Below, in pieces: positions 35,548 through 46,320 of a stretch of 64,000 bases of DNA. The position numbers were made by a program, and so were the translations under genes. The number at the start of each line of letters is the position of its first letter. The first letter of the stretch is position 1. The stretch spans positions 62,001 to 126,000 of the forward strand of contig NZ_JASBRH010000012.1 of assembly GCF_029961155.1 (NCBI RefSeq). The letters are read 5' to 3'. The DNA comes from Pontibacterium granulatum (GTDB lineage Bacteria > Pseudomonadota > Gammaproteobacteria > Pseudomonadales > Balneatricaceae). The notes under the pieces are model-generated. The model was not told the origin of the DNA and did not search any database. It saw only the letters and a list, made by a program, of their open reading frames with translations.

Positions 35548-37464
35548 TTAGGCGCCGATGATGCCACCGTCGTTGCGACGTACCACCATGATGGTGGAAC
35601 GCGGCTTGCTGTTACCACCCGCCGGGAAGTGGGATGGCTTGTCTTTCTCACCCGGGTGCTGGATACCCACGAACATGGTGCGCTGGTCAGGGGAGAAGGT
35701 CAGGCCGGTGATTTCACAGGCCACCGGGCCGGTTGCGAAGCGACGGATCTCGCCAGTCTGAGGGTCAGCACACAACATCTGGTTGTTACCCATACCGGCG
35801 AAGTCTTTCGCGTTGGAGTAGTTGCCATCGGTCTGAATCCACAGACGGCCTGCCTGGTCGAAGCCGATACCGTCCGGGCTGTTGAACATGTTCTCTTCGC
35901 TGATGTTGGTGGAGCCCGCGTACAGGTTGCCGGAGTGAACCGTTGGGTTACCGGCGATGACCAGCAGATCCCAATCGAATTCAGCAGCGGTGTGGTCGCC
36001 GTTAGCGGGCCACCAACGCAGGATCTGACCGTACTTGTTTTCGATTCGAGGGTTAGGGCCACCCACCGGCTGACCTTCTTTCTTACCGCGGTGTTTGTTG
36101 TTGGTCAGCGTACAGCAAACCACTTTGTTGTTCGGATGTACTGCAACCCACTCGGGACGGTCCATGGTGGTCGCGCCTACCTGGGTCGCCGCTTCACGGG
36201 CAAAGATCATCACGGATGCCTGATCTTCGAACCCGTTGGCTTGGGTCAGACCGTTTTTGCCGTGTGTCAGTTCAACCCATTCACCTTTACCTTTCAACTC
36301 ACCTTCTTGCGCGTTGAAGCGCGCCACGAACAGGGTGCCCTCTTCCAGCAGGTTGCGGTTCGCTTTCATATCGTCAGCGTTGTATTTGCCTTTGGATACG
36401 AACTTGTACAGGTGCTCGCCACGCTCGTCGTCACCCAGGTAAACCACCACGTGACCGTTGTCGTCGATGGTAAGAGCCGCGTTTTCGTGTTTGAAGCGAC
36501 CCAGCGCGGTGCGCTTCTTCGGCGTGGAGTTCGGATCAAACGGATCGATCTCGACCACCCAACCGTGACGGTTCGCTTCCTGGGATTCTTTGGACAGGTC
36601 AAAACGCGCGTCAAAAGAGGACCACTGGTAGCCCTTGTCCTTCGCCTTGATACCGTAACGCTTCTGGTGAGCGTCCAGTTTCAGGTTTTCGTCAGTGGAG
36701 GAGAAGTAACCGTTGAAGTTCTCTTCACAGGTCAGGTAAGTGCCCCAAGGGGTCTGGCCGTTTGCGCAGTTGTTGAAGGTACCCAGGACTTTCTTGCCAG
36801 TTGGGTCCGCCTTGGTTTTCACCAGGTCGTGGCCAGCCGCAGGACCGGTCAGCTCCATATCGGTGTTCGCCGTGATACGGCGGTTGTAAGCGGAGTCTTT
36901 CAGGTAGCTCCAGCTGCCGTCAGCGTTCTGCTTGATTTCGAATACGGAAACACCGTGTGCTGCCTGAGCTTTTTTCACATCGTCGGCGGTCATCGCCTTG
37001 CCTTTGTGATCGAACAGCAGCGTGTAGTTGGTGTATTCGTTGTTTACGGCCAGCAGAGCCCGGTCTTCAGACAGTGGGAACAGGCTCATACCATCGGTGT
37101 TGTCACCGAACTGGCCAGCCTGTGCAGCAGCGTTCTGGGTGCCGGACTCGTCAAATGCTGGCGCGCCACGCAGAATTGGGTCGCCCCAGGAGATCAGTGG
37201 CTGAGCGTTGTAGCCTTCCGGTACAACAAAGGTATCAGCGGTGCTGGCTGGAATAGCAGAGAAGCCCAGCAGCTTGCTTGCAGCGGGCTTGGTTGCCGCA
37301 GCAACGGCCTGTGCCAGTGGGTTAGCAGCCAGGAACAGGCCCATTGCCGCAGCACCACCACGCAGGAAACCACGACGGCTTACTGCTTTGTCTACGATAG
37401 TTTCCAGATCGGAAGCGTTGTCCTGCAGGCGATCCGCATCACCCTGATATTGATCTTTCAGCAT
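35548..37464 (-). CDS. phoX: PhoX-type alkaline phosphatase family protein (Tat substrate)
   Basis: A 638-residue DUF839/PhoX-family protein. A twin-arginine signal SRRGFLRGG lies at about residues 29-37, followed by a hydrophobic stretch and an AQA-type cleavage region, so it is exported folded. PhoX enzymes are calcium- and iron-dependent phosphomonoesterases of a six-bladed propeller, common in marine bacteria. Landmarks include GTYLTCEENFNGYF, YKWVEID-like VVEIDPFDPN, and the C-terminal TFSPDQRTMFVGIQHPGE. AGGA precedes the ATG. I see no convincing Pho box upstream. The long reading frame on the other strand is a shadow. Confidence 0.88.
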   Translation of the reverse strand: MLKDQYQGDADRLQDNASDLETIVDKAVSRRGFLRGGAAAMGLFLAANPLAQAVAAATKPAASKLLGFSAIPASTADTFVVPEGYNAQPLISWGDPILRGAPAFDESGTQNAAAQAGQFGDNTDGMSLFPLSEDRALLAVNNEYTNYTLLFDHKGKAMTADDVKKAQAAHGVSVFEIKQNADGSWSYLKDSAYNRRITANTDMELTGPAAGHDLVKTKADPTGKKVLGTFNNCANGQTPWGTYLTCEENFNGYFSSTDENLKLDAHQKRYGIKAKDKGYQWSSFDARFDLSKESQEANRHGWVVEIDPFDPNSTPKKRTALGRFKHENAALTIDDNGHVVVYLGDDERGEHLYKFVSKGKYNADDMKANRNLLEEGTLFVARFNAQEGELKGKGEWVELTHGKNGLTQANGFEDQASVMIFAREAATQVGATTMDRPEWVAVHPNNKVVCCTLTNNKHRGKKEGQPVGGPNPRIENKYGQILRWWPANGDHTAAEFDWDLLVIAGNPTVHSGNLYAGSTNISEENMFNSPDGIGFDQAGRLWIQTDGNYSNAKDFAGMGNNQMLCADPQTGEIRRFATGPVACEITGLTFSPDQRTMFVGIQHPGEKDKPSHFPAGGNSKPRSTIMVVRRNDGGIIGA

Positions 37465-37825
37465 CTCACGTGTCCTGTTGAGGTTTAGTTATATGGGGCC
37501 AACGTTTTAGACGATTCGCATAACAGGCTGGTGAAGGTTTTATTGATGTTTTGTGTAAGCCTACAGGTTTTTTAAGGCGGCCATTAGATTTGCTCATGAT
37601 CAAACTTTATGTGGCTAATTCCTGATCTATCTTGAAACAACAACCCTCTGGCCCCATACATTAGGAAAGCATTAATTAAGTAAAACCCGCCGACAGTGTA
37701 TGTCGGAGTTGTTTCACCGCACTTGCCTGAGTAAAGGGAGTGCAGAGCGGCTGTTGCGGCTGACCCGGTGTCGGCGCAGGAGCACTCAAACCCACACAGG
37801 CCTGATGGCTGTGTAAGGAGACAAA
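37465..37825. other. 361-bp divergent gap between phoX and clpB
   Basis: Holds the sigma-32 type promoter of clpB (37631-37659) and a 160-nt clpB leader with one clear hairpin, CCGACA (37690-37695) and TGTCGG (37701-37706). The phoX side shows no recognised promoter or Pho box. No gene is seen. Confidence 0.6.
37631..37659 (+). promoter_or_regulatory. Sigma-32 (RpoH) type heat-shock promoter of clpB
   Basis: CTTGAAA (37631-37637) and CCCCATAC (37652-37659) are separated by 14 bp, close to the RpoH consensus CTTGAAA-N(13-15)-CCCCATNT. It would give a transcript starting near 37666 and a leader of about 160 nt. Confidence 0.88.
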
Positions 37826-40408
<2,583 letters not shown>

Positions 40409-40411
40409 ACA

Positions 40412-40445
40412 AAAAAACGGCCCGGAAACGGGCCGTAAGTTTTTG
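40412..40445 (+). terminator. Rho-independent terminator after clpB
   Basis: ACGGCCCG (40417-40424) pairs with CGGGCCGT (40429-40436) over a GAAA tetraloop, A-rich before and T-rich after. Confidence 0.9.
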
Positions 40446-40463
40446 GGGACAGCGCTCCCCACT

Positions 40464-40541
40464 CTGACATGGAAAGGGAGGTACCCGTGTCAGTGTATTG
40501 AGGGTGCACAAAACGCATTTGTCAGACTTCTGTGCACCCTC
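40464..40541. repeat. Two tandem hairpins downstream of dctM
   Basis: CTGACA (40464-40469) pairs with TGTCAG (40488-40493), and GAGGGTGCACA (40500-40510) pairs perfectly with TGTGCACCCTC (40531-40541). They lie between the clpB terminator and the dctM stop; without T-tracts they may serve as transcript-end or stability structures for the dct transcript. Confidence 0.5.
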
Positions 40542-40562
40542 AGCTATCGCCTTACGCCGCTC

Positions 40563-41843
40563 TTAGCGGAAGGCAATATCTCTCAGCAGCAGTGAGATCT
40601 GCGGGAACATCACCAGCAGCACCGTTGCGACCAGCAGGATCACCAGGAACGGTGGTACACCCCGGATCACATCCATAAACGGTCGACGGAACACGGCCAC
40701 GGCGGTGAAGATGTTGCAGCCGAACGGCGGAGTTGCCGCACCGATCGCCACCTGCAGGGTGATCAGAACACCCACCAGCACCGGATCCAGACCGGCTGCT
40801 TTCACCAGCGGCGCAAAGATCGGTACCAGGATCAGGATCACCACGATCGAATCCACAAACATACAGCCCACAAAGAAGGCGATATTGATGGCGACCAACG
40901 TCATGATTGGTCCCGCACCTTCCAGACCGATGGACGCGATGATCTGCTGTGGGATCTGTGCGAACGACAGTACCCAGGAGAAAGCTGCACCCGCGGCGAT
41001 CAGGATAAATACCACCGAGGTTATGGCACCGGTGGAGAGGGCGATGTCGATCACATCACGGAATTTGATGGAACGGAACACCAGGCCTTCCAGGATCAGT
41101 GCGTAAAGCACACAGATCGCGGCCGCTTCGGTTGGGCTGAATACACCACCGTAGATACCCCCCACGATGATAGCCGGGAAGCCCAGTGGCCAAAGGGCGC
41201 GGCGCAGCGCGACAAAACGTTCTTTCCAGGTGGCACGCGGCTCGACAGGGATGTTGTGCTTCTTCGCGTAGTAGATGCAGTACACGGAGAACAACACGAT
41301 GATCAGCAAGCCGGGGCCAAGACCGGCAATAAACAACTCGGAGATCGACGTGCCGGAGATCACGCCGTAGATGATCATGCCGATTGACGGCGGGATCAGG
41401 TAGGCGAGGTCGGCGGCGTTGATGATCAGGCCCATAGCAAACGAATCGTTATAACCCGCCTTCAGCATACGCGGACGCATCGCACCGCCCACCGCCACCA
41501 CGGTTGCCTGGGTGGAGCCACAGACAGCGCCAAACAGGGCGCAGGCCGCAGTCACGGAGACCGCCATGCCGCCACGGATATGGCCTACAAAGCGCATTAC
41601 CAGGTCCACCAGACGGTCGGCGGAGTGGCCGCGGGTGATGATGTCCGCCGCCAGGATAAACATTGGGATGGCGATCAGGGCCGCCGGTTTCACGCCGCCA
41701 ATCATCTGCTGGGCAACCAGCTGGATGTTCAGGTCCTGCATGAAGATAAAAAACGCCAGCAGGGTGGCCGCCAGCAGCGGCATCATCATTGGGAATCCCG
41801 CAATCAGCAGCAGGATCATCACGGTGATCATCATCCAAGTCAT
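40563..41843 (-). CDS. dctM: TRAP transporter large permease subunit (DctM)
   Basis: Membrane protein of 426 residues with about twelve hydrophobic helices; FGAVCGSTQATVVAVGGAM and the GCNIFTAVAVF-type C-terminal region are DctM family hallmarks. It forms the sodium-driven translocation channel for an organic anion delivered by DctP. The ATG overlaps the dctQ stop (ATGA), typical for translationally coupled TRAP genes. The order dctP-dctQ-dctM is on the reverse strand. Substrate unknown; the neighbouring ureohydrolase hints at a guanidino compound. Confidence 0.93.
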   Translation of the reverse strand: MTWMMITVMILLLIAGFPMMMPLLAATLLAFFIFMQDLNIQLVAQQMIGGVKPAALIAIPMFILAADIITRGHSADRLVDLVMRFVGHIRGGMAVSVTAACALFGAVCGSTQATVVAVGGAMRPRMLKAGYNDSFAMGLIINAADLAYLIPPSIGMIIYGVISGTSISELFIAGLGPGLLIIVLFSVYCIYYAKKHNIPVEPRATWKERFVALRRALWPLGFPAIIVGGIYGGVFSPTEAAAICVLYALILEGLVFRSIKFRDVIDIALSTGAITSVVFILIAAGAAFSWVLSFAQIPQQIIASIGLEGAGPIMTLVAINIAFFVGCMFVDSIVVILILVPIFAPLVKAAGLDPVLVGVLITLQVAIGAATPPFGCNIFTAVAVFRRPFMDVIRGVPPFLVILLVATVLLVMFPQISLLLRDIAFR

Positions 41844-42505
41844 GACTTAATCTCCTGTACCTGAGTTTGGATCCGGTCGGTGTGTGTCGGGGACTCGTCC
41901 GGCATCTCCAGTTCGTGGTCCTGTTTGTAGAGGTGCATCACTTCGCTGACTTCAGGGTCTTCATACTGATCGACGGTGGTATAAGAGATATAGACGTCCT
42001 CATCCGCCAGATTCAGGTTCTTCACCATCGTCAGTACATACTGAATGCCGGTGAGCGCAAAGCCGGCCACCACCCAGACATAGGTCATGTACAGTGGTAC
42101 CTGCAGGGCCGGAGTCACCCGGCCTCGGCGGGCGATCTTGGCCACATACTCGAAGGCGTACCAGGCGAGGATGAACATTACCACCGCCGTCAGGCTGGCG
42201 ATCAGAACCATCATCAGCTTCTTGGCGCGAGCCGGCAGCAGATCGTAGAAGGCCGACATACGGATATGGCGTCCTTTACGGGTGACATAACCCAGCCCCA
42301 TAAAGGTAATGATAATGATCAGGAACTCGTTCAGCTCCTCGGTGAAATAGATACTTTGTGAAAAGACGTAACGACCAAAGACGTTAGCGATGGTGTTGGT
42401 CGCCATGAGCATCACCCCCCAAGCGAGGATGAAGGCTTCAGCCCGATCGATCAGTGTGTCCAGGCTCGATAAAAGACGGTGTGGCGAATTAGCTTGTGAG
42501 ATCAT
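41840..42505 (-). CDS. dctQ: TRAP transporter small permease subunit (DctQ)
   Basis: A 221-residue membrane protein with four helices; FGRYVFSQSIYFTEELNEFLII and MGLGYVTRKGRHIRM match the DctQ family. The ATG at 42505 has GGTGGAAG upstream; an in-frame extension to 42574 is less likely. The C-terminal tail of about 55 residues after the last helix (DVYISYTTVDQYEDPEV onward) is unusually long and acidic for DctQ. dctP ends 148 bp upstream with a hairpin between. Confidence 0.9.
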   Translation of the reverse strand: MISQANSPHRLLSSLDTLIDRAEAFILAWGVMLMATNTIANVFGRYVFSQSIYFTEELNEFLIIIITFMGLGYVTRKGRHIRMSAFYDLLPARAKKLMMVLIASLTAVVMFILAWYAFEYVAKIARRGRVTPALQVPLYMTYVWVVAGFALTGIQYVLTMVKNLNLADEDVYISYTTVDQYEDPEVSEVMHLYKQDHELEMPDESPTHTDRIQTQVQEIKS

Positions 42506-42607
42506 TGCTTCCACCCTTGTTGTTTTTTTTATATTTAACGTTTTCCGGTGGATCAGAGCGGACAGGTCCTGCAAACGATCTGACGCAAGGTGACGCTACC
42601 GGGAGGG

Positions 42608-42638
42608 GGCTGTGCAGGTGTCCTTGATCTGCACAGCC
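42608..42638 (-). repeat. Hairpin between dctP and dctQ
   Basis: GGCTGTGCAG pairs with CTGCACAGCC around an 11-nt loop, in the dctP-dctQ gap. No T-tract follows in the direction of transcription, so it may stabilise the dctP message, giving more receptor than permease, instead of terminating. Confidence 0.55.
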
Positions 42639-42653
42639 GGAGTTGTACTCAGG

Positions 42654-43670
42654 TTATTGAATGCCGAGTTCGTCCAGAAGAGAGGACAGCAATTCCTCAC
42701 CCCGCTCGCCGGCAATCTTGGTGTAGGCACTGCGGGTTGCTGTACTGCGTTGCTGGAAGGCCTCACGCTCAGCTGCAGTCAGGCGCACCAGATTGAGCTC
42801 CGGCTTGGCCTCCTTGATCTTCTCCAGCTTCTCATTGTTGAAACGCTCAACCACCTCGTAGATGTATCCATTCAGCTCGGCCAGGGTTTCGCGAATCAGT
42901 TTCTGGCGTTCAGGAGACTGACTTTCATACCAGTCGGTACCTGAGATAACCGTCGACAGGTGCTGGTTTTCACCCGCCCAGATCAGGTAATCGGTCACCT
43001 CGTAGAACTTCATCTCCTCGATGGTGGCTGCCGGGTTTACCTGACCATCGACCTGTTTCAGCTGCAGGGCGCCATACACTTCACCAAAAGGCAGTGGGGT
43101 CGGGCTGGCACCCATATCTTCATACGCACGCAGCAGGATCGGCGATACCATCACGCGCATCTTGAAGTTGTTGAAGTCGTCTGGGTTGCGAACCAGTCGG
43201 TTGGTGGTCCATACCTGCTCACCTTCGGAGTACATAGTGTGCAGTTTAAGGCCTTTGCGCTCGAAGTCCTGCGCCATCTGGTTGTAGATGGTGGTGCTGG
43301 AGCTGAGGAAGTTGGAGGTGGCCTTGTTATCTCCCGGCAGGGTGTATGGCAGCATAAAGAGCTGGGATTCCGGCACGATGGTGCCCAGGTTGCCTACAGA
43401 GACGTTAGTAAACTGAACCACGCCGTCCGCGGCATGCTCGATTAGTTCAGTTGGAGTGCCCAGAGAACCGAGTGGGTAAATCTTAACGGTTACGTCACCG
43501 TTGGTTTTGCGTTCGATCTGTTTCTTAAATTCCTGCGCATAGGCATCCATGATGGAGCCGGGAATCTCCTCGATTGCAAATTTCCACTCTTCTGCCAGCG
43601 CCGCGCCGCTGCTCAGTATGAGGGAGGTAGATAAAGCGACGCCTGTCAGCGCTTTCTTCAGTGTTAGCAT
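42654..43670 (-). CDS. dctP: TRAP transporter substrate-binding protein (DctP)
   Basis: Periplasmic solute receptor of 338 residues with a Sec signal peptide (LILSSGAALA, cleavage near residue 26) and the DctP fold: VKIYPLGSLGTPTELIE, the conserved Arg region FNNFKMRVMVSPILLRAYEDMGASPTPLPFGEVYGAL (quoted in part for orientation), and DGQVNPAATI. The Arg in KMRVM normally contacts a carboxylate, suggesting an organic acid ligand. It is divergent from a LysR regulator across 228 bp. Confidence 0.93.
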   Translation of the reverse strand: MLTLKKALTGVALSTSLILSSGAALAEEWKFAIEEIPGSIMDAYAQEFKKQIERKTNGDVTVKIYPLGSLGTPTELIEHAADGVVQFTNVSVGNLGTIVPESQLFMLPYTLPGDNKATSNFLSSSTTIYNQMAQDFERKGLKLHTMYSEGEQVWTTNRLVRNPDDFNNFKMRVMVSPILLRAYEDMGASPTPLPFGEVYGALQLKQVDGQVNPAATIEEMKFYEVTDYLIWAGENQHLSTVISGTDWYESQSPERQKLIRETLAELNGYIYEVVERFNNEKLEKIKEAKPELNLVRLTAAEREAFQQRSTATRSAYTKIAGERGEELLSSLLDELGIQ

Positions 43671-43752
43671 GATGATTTACCCTTTGTAGTTATTTTAGGT
43701 TCAAGTCATGTCGGACTGATTCGAGTATTGCAAAGGGTGTTTCATTAAAAAA

Positions 43753-43774
43753 TATAAAAGTTGCTATGTTTATA
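43753..43774. promoter_or_regulatory. Candidate LysR operator between dctP and the LysR gene
   Basis: TATAAA (43753-43758) and TTTATA (43769-43774) form an AT-rich inverted repeat with 10-bp spacing in the divergent promoter region. The form is compatible with an LTTR site, but AT-rich repeats also arise by chance. Confidence 0.35.
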
Positions 43775-43898
43775 TTATGTAATGTAATGTTTGTGTCTGG
43801 TTAAAGTTTGAACAGTGCGCGGTGTCTGGGATACAGCTCAACAGGGATCTGTCACTGGCCTGTAGAAAACCGTTAAAAAAATAGGGTTATAGCGGCTT

Positions 43899-44795
43899 AT
43901 GCATTCCATAAAACATATGAAAACCTTCTGTACTGTCGTGGAATATGGGGGCTTTGTGGGCGCGCAGGCAGCATTAGGCATGAGCCAGCCGGCGATCAGT
44001 ACCCATATCCGCGACTTCGAGATCCGGCTGGGATTTCAGCTGTGTAACCGTGGCCGCAGTGGTTTCAGCCTGACGGAAAAAGGTGAGATCACCTACCGCA
44101 AGTGTCGTGAGATGCTGAACATGATCAACGATTTTGATGCGGACCTGGGTGAATTGCGTAACAAACTGACCGGTGTGCTGCGGGTCGGGCTGATTGACAA
44201 CACGGTGACTAATCGAGAATTCCCGATCCCCGAAGCGATCAACCGCTTCTACAGTCGGGACAATGATGTGTCATTGTCATTAACGGTGTTATCGCCGGAG
44301 GACCTGGAACGCGAGTTGCTTAGTGGTAATATCCACCTGGCGATTGGTATCTTTACCAACCGTCACAGTGCGATCCGTTACCGCCACCTGTATACCGAAG
44401 CGCATAAGTTCTACTGCGGTAAAGGGCATCCGTTGTTTGAGATGCCGGAAGAGGAGATCACGATGGAATCCCTGCGCAAGTATCCGATCTCCTCCCGCAC
44501 CTATCTGCAACAGACCGATCTGCAATATTTCCGCAAAAACCACAACACCGCATCGGTTTCCAATATGGAAGCGCAGGCAATACTGATCAGCAGTGGTAGC
44601 TTTATGGGCTTCCTGCCGGTGCACTATGCGAGGCAGTGGGTGGACCGTGGTGAGATGCGCGCACTGGAGCATCTTGGACTGAACTGGAGCTCTGACTTCC
44701 AGTTAGCGGTGCGATCCTCGCCCGAGCCCAAGAACATCACTCGCGTCTTTGTGGATGATATCGAAGCCTCAATCAGAGCCCTGAATAAGCGTTAA
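43899..44795 (+). CDS. LysR-family transcriptional regulator
   Basis: A 298-residue LTTR: N-terminal winged HTH (MKTFCTVVEYGGFVGAQAALGMSQPAISTHI, given by position residues 7-37), linker helix, and a periplasmic-binding-protein-like effector domain (residues about 90-295). Divergent from dctPQM and followed on the same strand by a ureohydrolase gene, so it probably controls uptake and breakdown of one substrate. Start ATG 43899; ATG 43917 (MKTF) is an alternative. Ligand unknown. Confidence 0.9.
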   Translation: MHSIKHMKTFCTVVEYGGFVGAQAALGMSQPAISTHIRDFEIRLGFQLCNRGRSGFSLTEKGEITYRKCREMLNMINDFDADLGELRNKLTGVLRVGLIDNTVTNREFPIPEAINRFYSRDNDVSLSLTVLSPEDLERELLSGNIHLAIGIFTNRHSAIRYRHLYTEAHKFYCGKGHPLFEMPEEEITMESLRKYPISSRTYLQQTDLQYFRKNHNTASVSNMEAQAILISSGSFMGFLPVHYARQWVDRGEMRALEHLGLNWSSDFQLAVRSSPEPKNITRVFVDDIEASIRALNKR

Positions 44796-44807
44796 TTTTC
44801 CGCCTGT

Positions 44808-44827
44808 GCCGCCCCCGTTTGGGCGGC
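44808..44827 (+). terminator. Weak hairpin after the LysR gene
   Basis: GCCGCCC (44808-44814) pairs with GGGCGGC (44821-44827) over 6 nt; a short T-run appears only after 12 more bases. The remaining 240 bp up to the ureohydrolase show no gene. Confidence 0.5.
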
Positions 44828-45067
44828 AGCTATCCCCTTGTTTTTCTATGGCTTTATGTGGTGTTAAGCGACCTGCCAGATGTTGTTTATATAGAATTTT
44901 GTGATGTGAACATTTCAAGTTTTATATTTTTGAAAGTAACCGCCTTTGCAATACTGATCTGGCTGTGAGCCAAAACAGATAGCCGTCTCAACGTTGGCGC
45001 ACAAGCGTTCCGTTAACACCCGGCCGGTGCTTATGCATCGGGCGACAAAGTAAGGTTGCAGAATAAT

Positions 45068-46039
45068 ATGAGTAATAACGCTTACGAAGAAGGCCGCTTG
45101 AACCTGCCATTTGTTGGCTTTTGTACTTTTGCCAAAAGCCGTACCTGTGAAGACTGGGATAATATCAAAGCCGACGTCGCCTTCATGGGGGCACCGTTCG
45201 ATTGCGGTACCCAGTGGCGCTCCGGTGCCCGCATGGGGCCGCGTGCTGTGCGTGAAGCATCTACCCTGTTCTCCTTTGGCCACAGTGGTGCCTACGATCA
45301 CGAAGATGACGTAATGTATCTGGAAGGCGTGGATATTGTGGATATCGGTGATGCCGACATGGTGCACACCAACACCGAAAAGAGCCACGCAAATATCGAG
45401 TACGGTGTACGCAAGATTCTGGAAGCGGGCGCGCTGCCGGTGGTTGTGGGTGGTGACCACTCCGTGAACGCACCGATCATCCGTGCCTTTGAAGAAAAGG
45501 GCCCGCTGCACATCATCCAGATCGATGCCCATCTGGACTTTGTGGATGAGCGTCACGGTGTGCGTTTTGGTCACGGCAACCCGATCCGCCGTGCCTCCGA
45601 GAAAGAGTTCGTAACCGGTATGACCCAGCTGGGTATCCGCAACGTTTCCTCCTCTAACCGTACCGACCACAAGGCTGCAGAAGATGCCGGTTCCACCGTG
45701 CTGTCTGTACGTGATGTGCGTCGTCTGGGTCCTGAAGGTGTGCTGGCGTTGATTCCGAAAGGAGTGAACTACTACATCACCATCGATATCGACGGTTTCG
45801 ATCCGTCCATCGCACCGGGCACCGGTACCCCAAGCCACGGTGGTTTCACCTACTACGAGGTGATGGAAGTGCTGCAGGGTGTCGCCAAGCAGGGTGAAGT
45901 TGTGGGTATCGACCTGTGTGAAGTAGCACCGGATTACGACCAGACCGGCTCCACCAGCATCCTGGCGGCGCAGGTCCTGATGAACCTGATCGGTTACGTT
46001 TTCCACGCCCGCGGCGAACGTGCGAAAGCGGAAGGCTGA
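45068..46039 (+). CDS. speB: Agmatinase-family ureohydrolase
   Basis: Binuclear-metal ureohydrolase of 323 residues hydrolysing a guanidino group to urea. The six metal ligands are visible: His131 (GGDHS), Asp153, His155, Asp157 (DAHLD) and Asp240, Asp242 (DIDGFDP). AAGG upstream and the ATG at 45068 define the start. HGVRFGHGNPIRRASE following the metal site resembles the agmatinase, guanidinobutyrase and guanidinopropionase branch rather than arginase. With a TRAP transporter and LysR gene next to it, the substrate may be an imported guanidino acid rather than agmatine; the symbol is provisional. Confidence 0.88.
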   Translation: MSNNAYEEGRLNLPFVGFCTFAKSRTCEDWDNIKADVAFMGAPFDCGTQWRSGARMGPRAVREASTLFSFGHSGAYDHEDDVMYLEGVDIVDIGDADMVHTNTEKSHANIEYGVRKILEAGALPVVVGGDHSVNAPIIRAFEEKGPLHIIQIDAHLDFVDERHGVRFGHGNPIRRASEKEFVTGMTQLGIRNVSSSNRTDHKAAEDAGSTVLSVRDVRRLGPEGVLALIPKGVNYYITIDIDGFDPSIAPGTGTPSHGGFTYYEVMEVLQGVAKQGEVVGIDLCEVAPDYDQTGSTSILAAQVLMNLIGYVFHARGERAKAEG

Positions 46040-46060
46040 TAGGTAACCTGAATCGTTATG

Positions 46061-46097
46061 AAGCCCCGGCGGGAGCCAATCCCACCGGGGCTTTTTT
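46061..46097 (+). terminator. Rho-independent terminator after the ureohydrolase gene
   Basis: AAGCCCCGG (46061-46069) pairs with CCGGGGCTT (46085-46093), with an inner GGG/CCC, followed by T-rich sequence. Confidence 0.9.
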
Positions 46098-46175
46098 ATG
46101 CTATATCGTCGCACCGATGGGCTTTTCGTTGTTGGGCGTCTTAGTGCTCGTCATTAACTTCCCCGCAATCACGGT

Positions 46176-46244
46176 GTTGGGCTTCGTTGCGCTCAGACCA
46201 ACCTACATCACACGTAGGTCGGCCATCGCGAAGCGATGCCCGAC
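46176..46244. repeat. Composite palindromic repeat upstream of the hydroxylase gene
   Basis: Two elements: 46176-46202 (GTTGG...CCAAC arms) and 46218-46244 (GTCGGCCATCGC, GAA loop, GCGATGCCCGAC; one mismatch in 12 bp), linked by ACCTAC and GTAGGT. Such GTTGGGCTTCG- and GTCGGGCATCGC-type palindromes are widespread dispersed repeats in Proteobacteria. Confidence 0.75.
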
Positions 46245-46320
46245 ATAGTGCCGGTTCTCATCCACCGGTTTCCGCGTTACAGTCGTAGAAGACAGACATC
46301 AGTAACACCGGACAGCCGCA

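Noticed and set aside
35527-37488. 653-codon open frame on the plus strand opposite phoX
   Set aside because: The reverse-strand PhoX has a Tat signal and family motifs; the plus-strand frame is low-complexity, Val/Phe-rich and lies exactly opposite. It is a by-product of codon bias.
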